This document shows positions 36,013-44,783 of a stretch of 64,000 bases of DNA, piece by piece. The DNA is from Hymenobacter puniceus (GTDB lineage: Bacteria > Bacteroidota > Bacteroidia > Cytophagales > Hymenobacteraceae). Position numbers and translations under genes: made by a program. The notes beneath the pieces are model-generated. The model had not been told where the DNA came from. It saw only the letters and a program-made list of their open reading frames with translations, and did not search any database. The stretch lies in the NCBI RefSeq assembly GCF_014333525.1, contig NZ_JACSCX010000009.1, positions 41,831-105,830 on the forward strand, written 5' to 3'. Within the stretch, counting starts at the first letter, position 1. The number at the start of each line of letters is the position of its first letter.

Positions 36013-38274
36013 ATGCCTGACCCAACCTCCCCCAACACCGACGAAGAGCTCAACACCGCCAAGCAGGCGAAGCTCGAAAACGTGGGCGCCCTGAGCCGCG
36101 ACCAGCTCACGCCCGAAGCCGCCGCCGCGCCCGAAGGCCACGACGTGCCCGGCCACGACCACAGCGACCACGAAGGCCACGACCACCCCGCCGGCAAAAA
36201 GGTCGTGGACCTGGCCGGCCAGGCTGCCGACGAGCACGCCGGCCACGACCACGCCAGCGGCGACGACCACGACCACGGCCCGGTGGGTGCCAACCCCTAC
36301 CTGTGGCCCGGCGTGGCCCTGGCCCTGCTGCTGGGCGGCCTGGCCCTGGACTACTACGACGTAACCTGGTTTACTAAATACGTGCGCCTGGCCTGGTACG
36401 GGGTGGCCTTTCTGCTTGTGGGCTGGAAGGTGATGAAAGCCGCCGTGCTCAGCATCCCCTCGGGCAACGTGTTCAACGAGTTTCTGCTCATGAGCATCGC
36501 CACGCTCGGGGCCTTTGCCATCGGGGAGTACCCGGAGGGCGTGGCCGTGATGCTGTTTTACACCGTGGGCGAGCTGTTTCAGGACGCGGCCGTGAACCGC
36601 GCCAAGCGCAGCATCCGGGCCCTGCTCGAAATCCAGGCCACCGAAGTCACCGTCATCCGCAACGGGCAGCCGCTGGTGCTCGACCCCAAGGAGGTAGTAG
36701 TCGGCGACACCATCGAGGTGAAGCCGGGCGAAAAAGTGGCCCTGGACGGCACGCTGACCAAGGGCCCGGCTTCTTTCAACACCGCCGCCCTGACCGGGGA
36801 GTCCGTGCCCCAGACCAAGCAGGCCGGCGAGGCCGTGCTGGCCGGCATGGTCAACCTGGAGAGCCTGATTCAGGTGGCCGTGACGGCCGGCTATAAGGAC
36901 ACCAAGCTGGCCCGCATTTTGGCCATGGTGCAGGACGCGGTGGGCCGCAAGGCCAAGACCCAGCAGTTCATTACCAAGTTCGCCAAGGTCTACACGCCCA
37001 TCGTGGTGGCCCTGGCCGTGCTGCTGGTGCTGGTGCCCTACTTCGTGGTGGACGATTACGTGTTCCGCACCTGGCTCTACCGGGCCCTGGTGTTCCTGGT
37101 CATCTCCTGCCCCTGCGCGCTGGTCATCAGCATTCCGCTGGGCTACTTCGGCGGCATCGGCGCCGCGTCCAAAGCGGGCATTCTCTTCAAAGGCTCCAAC
37201 TTCCTGGACGTGATGCGCGAGCTCGACACGGTAGTCATGGACAAGACCGGCACGCTCACCCAGGGTGTATTTGCCGTGCAGCAGGTGCAGCCCGCGCCGG
37301 GCCTGGAGTCCGCGCAGCTGCTGCGGCTGGTGGGCGCGCTGGAAACCAAATCCACCCACCCCATCGCCAAGGCCGTGGTGCTGCACGTGGGCGCGGCGGT
37401 GCAGGGCGTTTCGGTGGAGAACGTGGAAGAGATTTCCGGCCACGGCATGCGCGGTAAAGTGGACGGCAAAGACGTGCTGGCCGGCAACACCAAGCTGCTG
37501 ACCAAATTCAGCGTGCCTTATCCTACTGAAGTTGACCAGATTCTGGACAGCATCGTGGTGGCGGCTGTGGATGGCAAGTACGCCGGCTACGTCACCGTGG
37601 CCGACTCACCCAAAGAGGACGCCGCCCGCACGGTTCAGGAGCTGCGCGCCGACGGCATCACCAAAATCGTGATGCTCTCCGGCGACAAGGACAGCATCAC
37701 CCAGCGCGTGGCCAAGGAGCTGGGCATTGACGAGGCCCACGGCGGGCTGCTGCCCGAAGACAAGGCCCGCTACGTGCAGGAATACAAGGACGCGGGCCGC
37801 AAGCTGGCCTTCGTGGGCGATGGGGTGAACGATGCCCCCGTGGTAGCGCTGGCCGACGTGGGCATTGCCATGGGCGGCCTGGGCTCCGACGCCACCATCG
37901 AAACGGCCGACGTCGTCATTCAGACCGACCACCCCAGCAAGATTGCCACCGCCCGGCGCATTGCCCGCGCCACCCACTCGGTGGTGTGGCAGAACATCTG
38001 GCTGGCCTTTATCGTGAAGGGCATCGTGCTCATCCTCGGCGCCGGCGGCCTGGCCACCATGTGGGAAGCCGTGTTTGCCGACGTAGGCGTGGCCTTGCTG
38101 GCCATTCTCAACGCCGTGCGCATCCAGCGCATGGACTACGCCACGCCTGGCACGGGCGGTACGCCACCGGCTGCGCCTGCTGCCCCACTGGCCCAGAAAA
38201 ACCTGTCGGTCGTTGAGTCCATGCCCCGCGAGCTGCGCGAAGGCCCGCACCATCATTCCGGTCCATCAGCATGA
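36013..38274 (+). CDS. zntA: Zn/Cd/Pb-exporting P1B-type ATPase
   Basis: A 753-residue heavy-metal P-type ATPase. The N-terminal 95 residues replace the usual HMA domain with a histidine/aspartate-rich tail (GHDHSDHEGHDHPAG) likely to bind Zn2+. TM6 has the CPC motif (ISCPCALVIS), the phosphorylation site is DKTGTLTQG, and the hinge is GDGVNDAPVVALADVGIAMGG with GSDATIETADVV, typical of the Zn/Cd class. It uses ATP to pump metal into the periplasm. It lies 48 bp after the previous gene, and its stop overlaps the start of the CDF gene (ATGA). Confidence 0.94.
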   Translation: MPDPTSPNTDEELNTAKQAKLENVGALSRDQLTPEAAAAPEGHDVPGHDHSDHEGHDHPAGKKVVDLAGQAADEHAGHDHASGDDHDHGPVGANPYLWPGVALALLLGGLALDYYDVTWFTKYVRLAWYGVAFLLVGWKVMKAAVLSIPSGNVFNEFLLMSIATLGAFAIGEYPEGVAVMLFYTVGELFQDAAVNRAKRSIRALLEIQATEVTVIRNGQPLVLDPKEVVVGDTIEVKPGEKVALDGTLTKGPASFNTAALTGESVPQTKQAGEAVLAGMVNLESLIQVAVTAGYKDTKLARILAMVQDAVGRKAKTQQFITKFAKVYTPIVVALAVLLVLVPYFVVDDYVFRTWLYRALVFLVISCPCALVISIPLGYFGGIGAASKAGILFKGSNFLDVMRELDTVVMDKTGTLTQGVFAVQQVQPAPGLESAQLLRLVGALETKSTHPIAKAVVLHVGAAVQGVSVENVEEISGHGMRGKVDGKDVLAGNTKLLTKFSVPYPTEVDQILDSIVVAAVDGKYAGYVTVADSPKEDAARTVQELRADGITKIVMLSGDKDSITQRVAKELGIDEAHGGLLPEDKARYVQEYKDAGRKLAFVGDGVNDAPVVALADVGIAMGGLGSDATIETADVVIQTDHPSKIATARRIARATHSVVWQNIWLAFIVKGIVLILGAGGLATMWEAVFADVGVALLAILNAVRIQRMDYATPGTGGTPPAAPAAPLAQKNLSVVESMPRELREGPHHHSGPSA

Positions 38275-39167
38275 GCGGGGCCCACGGCATGAGCGGCAGT
38301 GCCGCTTCGCGCAACAAGCGCCAGCTGACCATCGTGTTTTTCCTAACGCTGGCCTACCTGGTGGCCGAAGTCATCGGCGGCTACCTCACTGGCAGCCTGG
38401 CCCTGCTGGCCGACGCCGGCCACATGCTCACCGACGTGGCCGGCGTGGGGCTGGCCCTGCTGGCCATCCGTTTCGCCGAAAAGCCGGCCACCCCGGAGAA
38501 AACCTACGGCTACTACCGCTTTGAAATCCTGGCGGCCCTCACCAACGCGGTGGTGCTCATCCTGATTTCGCTCTACATTCTCTACGAGGCCTATTTCCGC
38601 TTTCTGGACCCGCCCAAGGTCGAAAGCACCTCCATGCTCTGGATTGCCGGGGCGGGGTTAGTAATCAACCTGTACTGCATGTACCTGCTGCGCCAGGGCA
38701 AAGACGAGAGCCTGAACATGAAAGGCGCCTACTTCGAGGTACTCTCGGACATGCTCACCTCCATCGGCGTCATCGCGGCGGGCATCATCATGCTCACCAC
38801 CGGCTGGTACTACGCCGACCCGCTGCTCTCGGCCCTTATCGGCCTGTTCATTCTGCCGCGCACCTGGACCCTGCTCAAGGAGGCCGTGGGCGTGCTGCTG
38901 GAAGGCACCCCGGCCGAGGTGAACCTGGAAGCCCTGCGCCAGGGCCTGCTGGCCGAGCCGGGCGTGGCGGCTGTGCACGACCTGCACGCCTGGTCGCTCA
39001 CCTCGGGCGTCAACGCCCTCAGCGCCCACGTGGTGCTGGCCGAGGGTGCCACCCACGACGACGTGCTGGCCCGCGCCCACGCCTACGTGACCGGTAAGCA
39101 CGCCGTGCAGCACGCTACCATTCAGGTGGAACGCGGCGACTTCGCCCAACACGAAACTCACCTGTAG
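38271..39167 (+). CDS. Cation diffusion facilitator (CzcD/ZitB-like Zn exporter)
   Basis: A 298-residue six-span proton-coupled metal exporter. TM2 carries the HxxxD site (GSLALLADAGHMLTDV), with a matching acidic/histidine pair in TM5 (the SDMLTSIGVIAAG region), and a cytoplasmic C-terminal ferredoxin-like domain (about 215-298) includes HDLHAWSLTSG. The start overlaps the ATPase stop by 4 nt, so the two exporters are translationally coupled. Together with the pump, Zn2+, Cd2+ or Co2+ would leave the cytoplasm and then the cell. Confidence 0.93.
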   Translation: MSGAHGMSGSAASRNKRQLTIVFFLTLAYLVAEVIGGYLTGSLALLADAGHMLTDVAGVGLALLAIRFAEKPATPEKTYGYYRFEILAALTNAVVLILISLYILYEAYFRFLDPPKVESTSMLWIAGAGLVINLYCMYLLRQGKDESLNMKGAYFEVLSDMLTSIGVIAAGIIMLTTGWYYADPLLSALIGLFILPRTWTLLKEAVGVLLEGTPAEVNLEALRQGLLAEPGVAAVHDLHAWSLTSGVNALSAHVVLAEGATHDDVLARAHAYVTGKHAVQHATIQVERGDFAQHETHL

Positions 39168-39213
39168 AACACTACCACTGCTTTCCCACCCTTCACTCGC
39201 TCCAACTCCGCTC

Positions 39214-40635
39214 ATGTCCGCAGCTTCCTACGACGTTCTCATCATCGGCTCCGGCCCCGGCGGCTACATCGCGGCCGTCCGTTGCGGCCAGCTAGGCCTG
39301 AAAACGGCCATTATCGAGAAGTACCCCACCCTGGGCGGCACCTGCCTCAACGTGGGATGCATCCCCAGCAAAGCCGTGCTCGAATCCACCGAGCTCTACC
39401 AGAAAGCCACCCACCAGTTTGCCGAGCACGGCATCGACGCCGACAACCTGCGCGCCGATTTACCTCGCCTGATGGCGCGCAAGGACCAGATAGTAAGCAA
39501 GGTGTGCGACGGCGTGGTGTACCTGATGAAGAAAAACAAGGTGGACGTCATTCAAGGCGTGGCCTCGTTTGTCGACGCTACCACCGTGCAGGTGGCGCCC
39601 AGCGACGGGGGCGGTGGGGAAGGGCAGCAGCTGACGGCCAAGAACATTATCATTGCCACCGGCTCCAAACCCAGCACCCTGCCCTTCATCACCCTGGACA
39701 AGGAGCGCATCATCACCAGCACCGAGGCGCTGGCGCTGCGTGAGCTGCCGAAGCACCTGATTATCGTGGGCGGCGGCGTTATTGGCCTGGAGCTCGGGTC
39801 GGTGTACGCCCGGCTGGGCAGCCAGGTGTCGGTGGTGGAATACACCGACGCCATCATCCCGACCATGGACCGCACCCTGGGCAAGGAGCTGCTGCGTTCC
39901 CTTAAAAAGCAGGGGCTGGCGTTTTACCTCTCCCACAAGGTCACGGCCGTGACGCGGGAAGGAGAGACGGTGAAGCTGACAGCTACCCCGGCGGCCGGCG
40001 GCGCCGACTTGCAGCTGGCAGGCGACTACTGCTTGGTGTCGGTGGGTCGCCGGCCCTACACCGACGGCCTGAACCTGGCCGCGGCCGGCGTGGAGCTGGA
40101 CGAGAAGGGCCGCGTAAAAGTCAACGACGAGCTGCAAACCAACGTGCCCGGCATCTGGGCCCTAGGCGATGTGGTGCGCGGGGCCATGCTGGCCCACAAA
40201 GCCTCCGACGAGGGCGTGTTCGTGGCCGAGCGCATTGCCGGCCACCAGCCCCACGTCAACTACCTGCTCATTCCGGGGGTGGTCTACACCTGGCCCGAAG
40301 TAGCCGGCGTGGGCTACACCGAAGAGCAGCTCAAGGAAAGTGGCACCGCCTACAAGGTGGGCACCTTTCCCTACTCCGCCTCGGGGCGGGCTTTGGCCGG
40401 GGCCGATACGGAGGGGCTGGTGAAGGTGCTCACCGCCGCCGGCACCGACGAAATCCTGGGCGTGCACATGATAGGCGCCCGCATCGCCGACATTATTGCC
40501 GAAGCCGTAGCCGTGATGAGCTTCCGCGGGTCGGCCGAGGACGTGGGCATCATGTCGCACGCCCACCCCACCTACGCCGAAGCCTTCAAAGAAGCGAGCC
40601 TGAACGCGGCGGGCATCGGGGCCTTAAACATGTAA
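39214..40635 (+). CDS. lpdA: Dihydrolipoamide dehydrogenase (E3)
   Basis: A 473-residue FAD- and NAD-dependent disulfide oxidoreductase. The FAD site is LIIGSGPGGYIAAVR, the redox-active cysteine pair lies in GGTCLNVGCIPSKA, the NAD site is IVGGGVIGLELGS, and the C-terminal His-Glu pair lies in HAHPTYAEAFKEA. It lacks the N-terminal HMA domain and C-terminal vicinal cysteines of mercuric reductase, so it is an E3-type enzyme. Placement within a metal-efflux cluster is unusual for a 2-oxoacid dehydrogenase subunit; it may replace a metal-sensitive chromosomal copy. 46 bp after the CDF gene. Confidence 0.92.
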   Translation: MSAASYDVLIIGSGPGGYIAAVRCGQLGLKTAIIEKYPTLGGTCLNVGCIPSKAVLESTELYQKATHQFAEHGIDADNLRADLPRLMARKDQIVSKVCDGVVYLMKKNKVDVIQGVASFVDATTVQVAPSDGGGGEGQQLTAKNIIIATGSKPSTLPFITLDKERIITSTEALALRELPKHLIIVGGGVIGLELGSVYARLGSQVSVVEYTDAIIPTMDRTLGKELLRSLKKQGLAFYLSHKVTAVTREGETVKLTATPAAGGADLQLAGDYCLVSVGRRPYTDGLNLAAAGVELDEKGRVKVNDELQTNVPGIWALGDVVRGAMLAHKASDEGVFVAERIAGHQPHVNYLLIPGVVYTWPEVAGVGYTEEQLKESGTAYKVGTFPYSASGRALAGADTEGLVKVLTAAGTDEILGVHMIGARIADIIAEAVAVMSFRGSAEDVGIMSHAHPTYAEAFKEASLNAAGIGALNM

Positions 40636-40647
40636 CTCCCGCTTGCC

Positions 40648-41376
40648 ATGCCTTCCAACCTGCTTGCCCCATTCCCCGGCACCCTGCTCCGCCGCTTCCA
40701 GTGCGACGGGGCGCGTTTGCTCGCGGCCCTGCTCGTGGCCCTGGCCGTGAGCGGCTGCAACTCCGAGCCCACCGACTCAGCGGCCCACGAAGCCGACATA
40801 CACGACAAGCCCCGGCCTGCTCCGGTCCCGGTCGCGCCTCCGAATCTGGCCGACTCCCTGCAGCTCATGGTCCGCCAGTTGGATGCCGTGCGGCGCATCG
40901 GCTGCTGGGACGAAGACTTTGCCAGCCTGATGATTGTGCACCACGCCGGGGCCCAGCGCCTGGCGGCCGTGCAAATCTCGCGGGGCAAGGACTCTACCCT
41001 GCGGGCCATGGCCAAGCACGTGGTGAAAAGCCACGAAAAAGACACCCACGTGCTCGCCTTGGCTCTCAAACGCGAGCCGCCCGCCGGGCAGGAGTACCGG
41101 CCGGGCAACGCCAAAGACCCGTTCGTGCGCCGCATTGCGGCGGCCTTGGCCCCCCTGCGCCAGGTGCCGACTCTGCCCGGCAGCCCCGACGCCGACTTTG
41201 CCACTCTGATGGAGCTGCACCACCGCAGCGGCGTAGCCCTGGCCCAGGCGGAGCTGGCGTTTGGCCGCAACGCCGAGCTGCGTGATGCGGCCCGGCGCAT
41301 CGTGCGCGACCAGCAGCAGGAAATCAAGCAATTTCAGCGCTGGCTGAAAAGCAACCCCGCCGGGGTGACCAACTAA
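40648..41376 (+). CDS. DUF305 lipoprotein, first of a tandem pair
   Basis: A 242-residue protein with an N-terminal signal ending in lipobox LAVSGC (about C32) and then two DUF305 halves: DEDFASLMIVHHAGAQRLA (about 90-150) and DADFATLMELHHRSGVALA (about 175-235), each with the M-x-x-HH pattern. DUF305 is a four-helix ferritin-like fold associated with copper and other metal resistance. It is probably periplasmic and follows lpdA by 12 bp. Metal binding through the HH and methionine residues is likely but not shown here. Confidence 0.85.
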   Translation: MPSNLLAPFPGTLLRRFQCDGARLLAALLVALAVSGCNSEPTDSAAHEADIHDKPRPAPVPVAPPNLADSLQLMVRQLDAVRRIGCWDEDFASLMIVHHAGAQRLAAVQISRGKDSTLRAMAKHVVKSHEKDTHVLALALKREPPAGQEYRPGNAKDPFVRRIAAALAPLRQVPTLPGSPDADFATLMELHHRSGVALAQAELAFGRNAELRDAARRIVRDQQQEIKQFQRWLKSNPAGVTN

Positions 41377-41434
41377 ACCCGGCCCAAACTGCCTTTCCCT
41401 CATTTCCAGCCTTTCCCCAGCTTATCTTCCGGCC

Positions 41435-42163
41435 ATGTTTGCCCCCGCTTTGTCTGTTTTCAAACTCGCCGCGGTCCTGTCGCTCCTAGGACTGCTGCTG
41501 AGTGGCTGCGGCCGCAAAACCGACGAGACGCAGGACGCGCACATGGCGCAAGTGCCTTCCACCATGATGCAGGCCCTGCACACGATGGATGAGCACTCCC
41601 AGGCTTTGCCCCGCACCGGTAATCTGGACCTGTACTTTGCCCGGCTCATGCGGGAAAACCACCAGGCCGCCGTGTCCATGTCGGCCCTGGAGCTTGAGCA
41701 CGGGCGAGATGCTACGCTGCGCGCCCTGGCCCGCGACATTCACCGGGCGCACCAGCAGCTGATTCCCGGCCTGGACTCGGCCATTCAGCGCATCCTGGAC
41801 CAGCCGCCCACCTATCCGGAGCACACCCCGCAGTCCCACGAGCTGGGGGAGCTGCTGGAAGCGGCCACCAAGGGCTTGCACCCGGCGGCGCACCGGCTCA
41901 TCGCCGGCGACACCAGCCGGACCGCCCCCCCGGCGAAAGTCGAGGAGCAGCGGCAGGACGCCGGCACCGGAGACATCGACCGTGACTACGCGACCTTGTT
42001 GATTCCGCACCACGAAAACTCCATCACCCTGGCCCGGGCCGAGCTGGAGTTGGGCCGCGACGAAGGGCTCAAAAAAACAGCTTACCTTATCCTGATTGAC
42101 CAGCAGCGGGAGATTGACCAGGTTCGGGCGTGGCTCAGGCAGCACCCGGCCAAGGCCCGGTGA
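41435..42163 (+). CDS. DUF305 lipoprotein, second of a tandem pair
   Basis: A 242-residue paralogue of the preceding gene with the same layout: lipobox LLSGC near residue 24 and two DUF305 halves, LDLYFARLMRENHQAAVSM (about 70-125) and DRDYATLLIPHHENSITLA (about 180-235). The first half has NH in place of HH, suggesting divergence of one metal site. It lies 58 bp downstream on the same strand. Equal length and shared domain order indicate tandem duplication. Confidence 0.85.
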   Translation: MFAPALSVFKLAAVLSLLGLLLSGCGRKTDETQDAHMAQVPSTMMQALHTMDEHSQALPRTGNLDLYFARLMRENHQAAVSMSALELEHGRDATLRALARDIHRAHQQLIPGLDSAIQRILDQPPTYPEHTPQSHELGELLEAATKGLHPAAHRLIAGDTSRTAPPAKVEEQRQDAGTGDIDRDYATLLIPHHENSITLARAELELGRDEGLKKTAYLILIDQQREIDQVRAWLRQHPAKAR

Positions 42164-42227
42164 GCCTCTTAGCGGGCACAATCAAGAGGGCATGCAACGG
42201 AATCCCGCCCAACTGTGTTAGGCCGGC

Positions 42228-42326
42228 ATGTGTGAACACCATAAGCCCGCCCTGAAGCTGCAACGCATGGGCATCTACCTCTTCGTCGGCGTTCTGGTCT
42301 TGCTGGGCCAGTTTTACGGGCAATAA
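42228..42326 (+). CDS. Possible 32-residue single-span membrane microprotein
   Basis: ATG 42228 opens a 32-codon frame, MCEHHKPALKLQRM then a hydrophobic helix GIYLFVGVLVLLGQFYG and a stop. The basic N-terminus with a cysteine and two histidines followed by one membrane span is a plausible small metal-related membrane peptide. It lies 64 bp after the second DUF305 gene on the same strand. It is very short and could be chance. Confidence 0.4.
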   Translation: MCEHHKPALKLQRMGIYLFVGVLVLLGQFYGQ

Positions 42327-42438
42327 GCCCGGGAGCGGCGCGAGCTATACCTAGACGACCAGGCGGCCAGCGTGGCACTGGGTGGGGTGGCAGCGAAAGT
42401 TCTCCTGGCAGCGGCTACCCCCTACAGAAGAAGGCTCC

Positions 42439-43422
42439 TTAAAAAGCCACTCGGATGCTGATGGTGGTCCATCGGTGGGTGCGGGCGCCCGTGAACTCTG
42501 GTGAAATCCAGGTCAGGGCCGTTTCCACGCGCACGCCCGCGTAGCCAAGTCCCAGCGTGCCGGTACTCTGCGCCACCGCCCGGCTCACGGCCGACGCCGG
42601 CAGCACATAGGGATTGCGGCGATTGAAGAGCCCACCCTGCAGGGTGGCATTGTAGCCTACCAAGCGGCCTTCAACCTGCGCCTGCCCGTAGGCCTGCACC
42701 CGTCCGTGCGGGCAACGAGTTGCCCGGCTTGCGACGCCAAGCCCCTCGAACGTGGGCTGGCGCCAGCCCACCCGCAGGGTAGTGCCCGCGGCCGCGTAAG
42801 TTTGCAGCGTCCCCAGCGAAGCACTGGCCGAACCGTTGAGTTCGGCCACTCGCCCCAGGGCCAGCAGCTGCTTCTCCAGCCGGGCCTCGCACCCCAGCAC
42901 CACGTCGGTTTGCACCTGGTAGTCCCAGCCGCGGGGCGTCGGGGCGCCGAGCAGTTCGTGAAACTTGGTTTGGAAGCCTTTGGCGCCCGCTGGCGGACCC
43001 AGAATGCCCACGTTTAGGGCTGTGGTCAACCGCAGCCGCCGGCCGGGGTGCGTGGCCACGCGCAGCAGGTCGGCGAAGATGTAGGAGGCGTAGGGCCGGT
43101 CCCCAACGCGAATAGAGGGGTCCTGGATGCGCAGGGGCGTAAAGCCGTCGTAGTGCAGGCGGATACCGTGGTGCAGGGTACTACCCGCCGGCACCGGCCC
43201 CAGAATCCGGTTCACCGGGGAGCGTTGCAGGCCCGGGCTTACCAGCAGCAACGTCATGCCTTGGGTGTAGTAGTAGTCGGTTCGTAGAAACGCGTCGTTG
43301 GCAAAGGAGTATTCAAGCAACCGGTCTTCGCTGACCCGGGTGCTGTCCGTGGGGAGCTGGGCCTGGGCACCCAGTGGCACGAGCCCAAGCACGAATACTA
43401 CCCCGCAAAGACCACGCATCAT
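42439..43422 (-). CDS. LpxR family lipid A deacylase
   Basis: A 327-residue outer-membrane beta-barrel with a signal peptide (about 1-21, ending GAQA). Family blocks: SFANDAFLRTDYYYTQGM near the mature N-terminus with the conserved N-D and T-x-G-M, GDRPYASYIFADL, and FQTKFHELLGAPTPRGWDYQ. LpxR removes the 3'-acyloxyacyl group from lipid A, changing the outer-membrane surface. It is transcribed against the flanking metal genes and ends ISIRVAF, a typical barrel C-terminal phenylalanine. Remodelling lipid A may alter permeability to cations; this is speculative. Confidence 0.85.
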   Translation of the reverse strand: MMRGLCGVVFVLGLVPLGAQAQLPTDSTRVSEDRLLEYSFANDAFLRTDYYYTQGMTLLLVSPGLQRSPVNRILGPVPAGSTLHHGIRLHYDGFTPLRIQDPSIRVGDRPYASYIFADLLRVATHPGRRLRLTTALNVGILGPPAGAKGFQTKFHELLGAPTPRGWDYQVQTDVVLGCEARLEKQLLALGRVAELNGSASASLGTLQTYAAAGTTLRVGWRQPTFEGLGVASRATRCPHGRVQAYGQAQVEGRLVGYNATLQGGLFNRRNPYVLPASAVSRAVAQSTGTLGLGYAGVRVETALTWISPEFTGARTHRWTTISIRVAF

Positions 43423-43577
43423 GACAAAGGCTTTAAATTAGCAACGATACCTACGCCACAGGCATCCGTTTTGGGTTGCGGGCTCAAGGGAATATCGAGG
43501 AAACCTTGCCCGCCATGAGGTGGGCCCAGTCCGGGGTAGGACCACGGAATTTCAGCGGTGCTGCCTTACTTAACAGT

Positions 43578-43585
43578 TATTTTTG
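43578..43585 (+). promoter_or_regulatory. -7 promoter element before the DUF3703 gene
   Basis: TATTTTTG matches TAnnTTTG exactly, 27 bp before the ATG at 43613. No -33 TTG at good spacing was seen. Confidence 0.4.
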
Positions 43586-43612
43586 TTACGTAATTCTCTA
43601 CTTTCCAAAGCC

Positions 43613-43975
43613 ATGCACCCCCTTCGTCTCCCTCCGTCACTGCGGCCTCACTTTCAGCGGGAATTGCAGGCCGCCCGGGTGGCCTACGCCCGGCAGGACG
43701 CGGCCGGTGCGTTTCATCATTTGGAGCGGGCCCACGTGCTGGGCCAGCGTTGGGCTATGTCCCACACGCACGTGCACCTGCTTATGCTGCTGCACGGCCT
43801 GCGCACCCGAAACCTGCGCGAAATCATAGGGCAATTGCCCCGCATCGTGTTTGGCTTTCTGGGCTCGCTAGTCGGGCAAGTGCCTACGGGCAATACCGGG
43901 GGTGCCAACGTCAAAGCCGAGCAGCCCATGCCCGTTCCGGCCGACCTGCAGCATCTGTTGACCCAATACACTTAG
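43613..43975 (+). CDS. DUF3703 family protein
   Basis: A 120-residue protein starting MHPLRLPPSLRPHFQRELQ at ATG 43613. It matches DUF3703: an N-terminal helix pair (LQAARVAYARQDAAGAFHHLERAHVLGQRW), then SHTHVHLLMLLHGLR with several histidines, then a GQLPRIVFGFLGSLVGQVPTGNTGG helix-loop (blocks listed separately). The family often sits with mer or czc genes but has no defined biochemical function. A histidine-rich core fits metal handling. It stands alone on the plus strand behind its own -7 element. Confidence 0.8.
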   Translation: MHPLRLPPSLRPHFQRELQAARVAYARQDAAGAFHHLERAHVLGQRWAMSHTHVHLLMLLHGLRTRNLREIIGQLPRIVFGFLGSLVGQVPTGNTGGANVKAEQPMPVPADLQHLLTQYT

Positions 43976-44070
43976 CCTAAAGGCATGCGTTAGCGCAAAA
44001 GCCCCTTGCGGTTTGTGCCCCATCTAATCAAGGGGCGAATGGTAGTCCATGAAAGCTCTACCTTGCTGAC

Positions 44071-44517
44071 ATGAAGCAACTCCTACTTTTTCAGCTGCAG
44101 GTACTTGATGCGCCCGTGGGTGTGCAGATGGCCGTGCAGCAGGGGAATGGAGAACTGATTTTGCCGGTGGTGTGGACCCCGGAGCGGCTCGTCTTCGAGG
44201 TTTCGTTGACGGTTAGCTTTCCTAAGGGCGAAGTGCAGCCCCGGCTCACCGGACCGGGGGTGCAAGGCCCGGTAAGCGGACGGTTTCTTTACGTGAATGC
44301 GGGCACCTCCGCTGGTCAGGTCAATTCGTGCTGGACGCGCCGGGCGAAAGTTCCGTTGCCTACGCTCACGCCCGAGATGCTGGAGCAAACCTTGAGCAGC
44401 CCCGGACTTGTCCTGCAGGCTTCCATCCACGGACAAGCCCGGGATGGCGGCCCGGCGTGCGCCAGCGTGCGATTGCTGGGCAACGGCTGGGTTCTTGCGC
44501 CGGCGTTTGCCCGCTAG
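44071..44517 (+). CDS. DUF5990 family protein
   Basis: A 148-residue soluble, beta-rich protein with the DUF5990 layout: LLLFQLQVLDAPVGVQMAVQ at the start, a GPGVQGPVSGRFLYVNAGT block and CWTRRAKVPLPTLTPEML. No signal peptide or membrane span is evident. The function is unknown. It follows DUF3703 by 95 bp and converges with the GDCCVxC gene. An inverted repeat, GCCCCTTG/CAAGGGGC (44001-44008/44029-44036), lies in the gap before it. Confidence 0.7.
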   Translation: MKQLLLFQLQVLDAPVGVQMAVQQGNGELILPVVWTPERLVFEVSLTVSFPKGEVQPRLTGPGVQGPVSGRFLYVNAGTSAGQVNSCWTRRAKVPLPTLTPEMLEQTLSSPGLVLQASIHGQARDGGPACASVRLLGNGWVLAPAFAR

Positions 44518-44527
44518 TCCGGGCCGC

Positions 44528-44773
44528 TTAACCGCAGCAGCCTTTCGGGCCGGCGGTTTGGATGGGCGGGCAGGGCACGGTGCCGTAGGAGCAGTACACG
44601 CAGCAGTCGCCGGCCAGGGGCTTAAGCACCGTGTGGCAGCTGGTGCATTCGTAAAACCACTGGCAGGCGTCGGTCGGCATCTGCTCGGCCTGCGCGTGCT
44701 GGCACACCGGGCAAGTCAGCACCGAAGTCAGCGTCACGGTGGGCGCGGGGGTAGAAGGCGTTATTGGAATCAT
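44528..44773 (-). CDS. GDCCVxC-domain small cysteine-rich protein
   Basis: An 81-residue protein with ten cysteines: a zinc-ribbon pair (LTCPVCQHAQAEQMP ... YECTSCHTVLKP) and then the diagnostic GDCCVYCSYGTVPCPP, ending GCCG. The family is regularly encoded beside MerT/MerP-like transporters, as here (10 bp after merTP). It probably binds or relays soft metal ions in the cytoplasm. Third and last gene of the ArsR operon. Confidence 0.88.
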   Translation of the reverse strand: MIPITPSTPAPTVTLTSVLTCPVCQHAQAEQMPTDACQWFYECTSCHTVLKPLAGDCCVYCSYGTVPCPPIQTAGPKGCCG

Positions 44774-44783
44774 GGAAAGGCGC

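Noticed and set aside
35197..37443. 748-codon open frame on the minus strand
   Set aside because: It is antisense to the NicO-like and P-type ATPase genes; its histidine/glycine/valine-rich translation is a mirror of GC-rich codons and has no domain.
39214..40635. Mercuric reductase
   Set aside because: No HMA domain and no C-terminal vicinal cysteines; the His-Glu end is that of dihydrolipoamide dehydrogenase.
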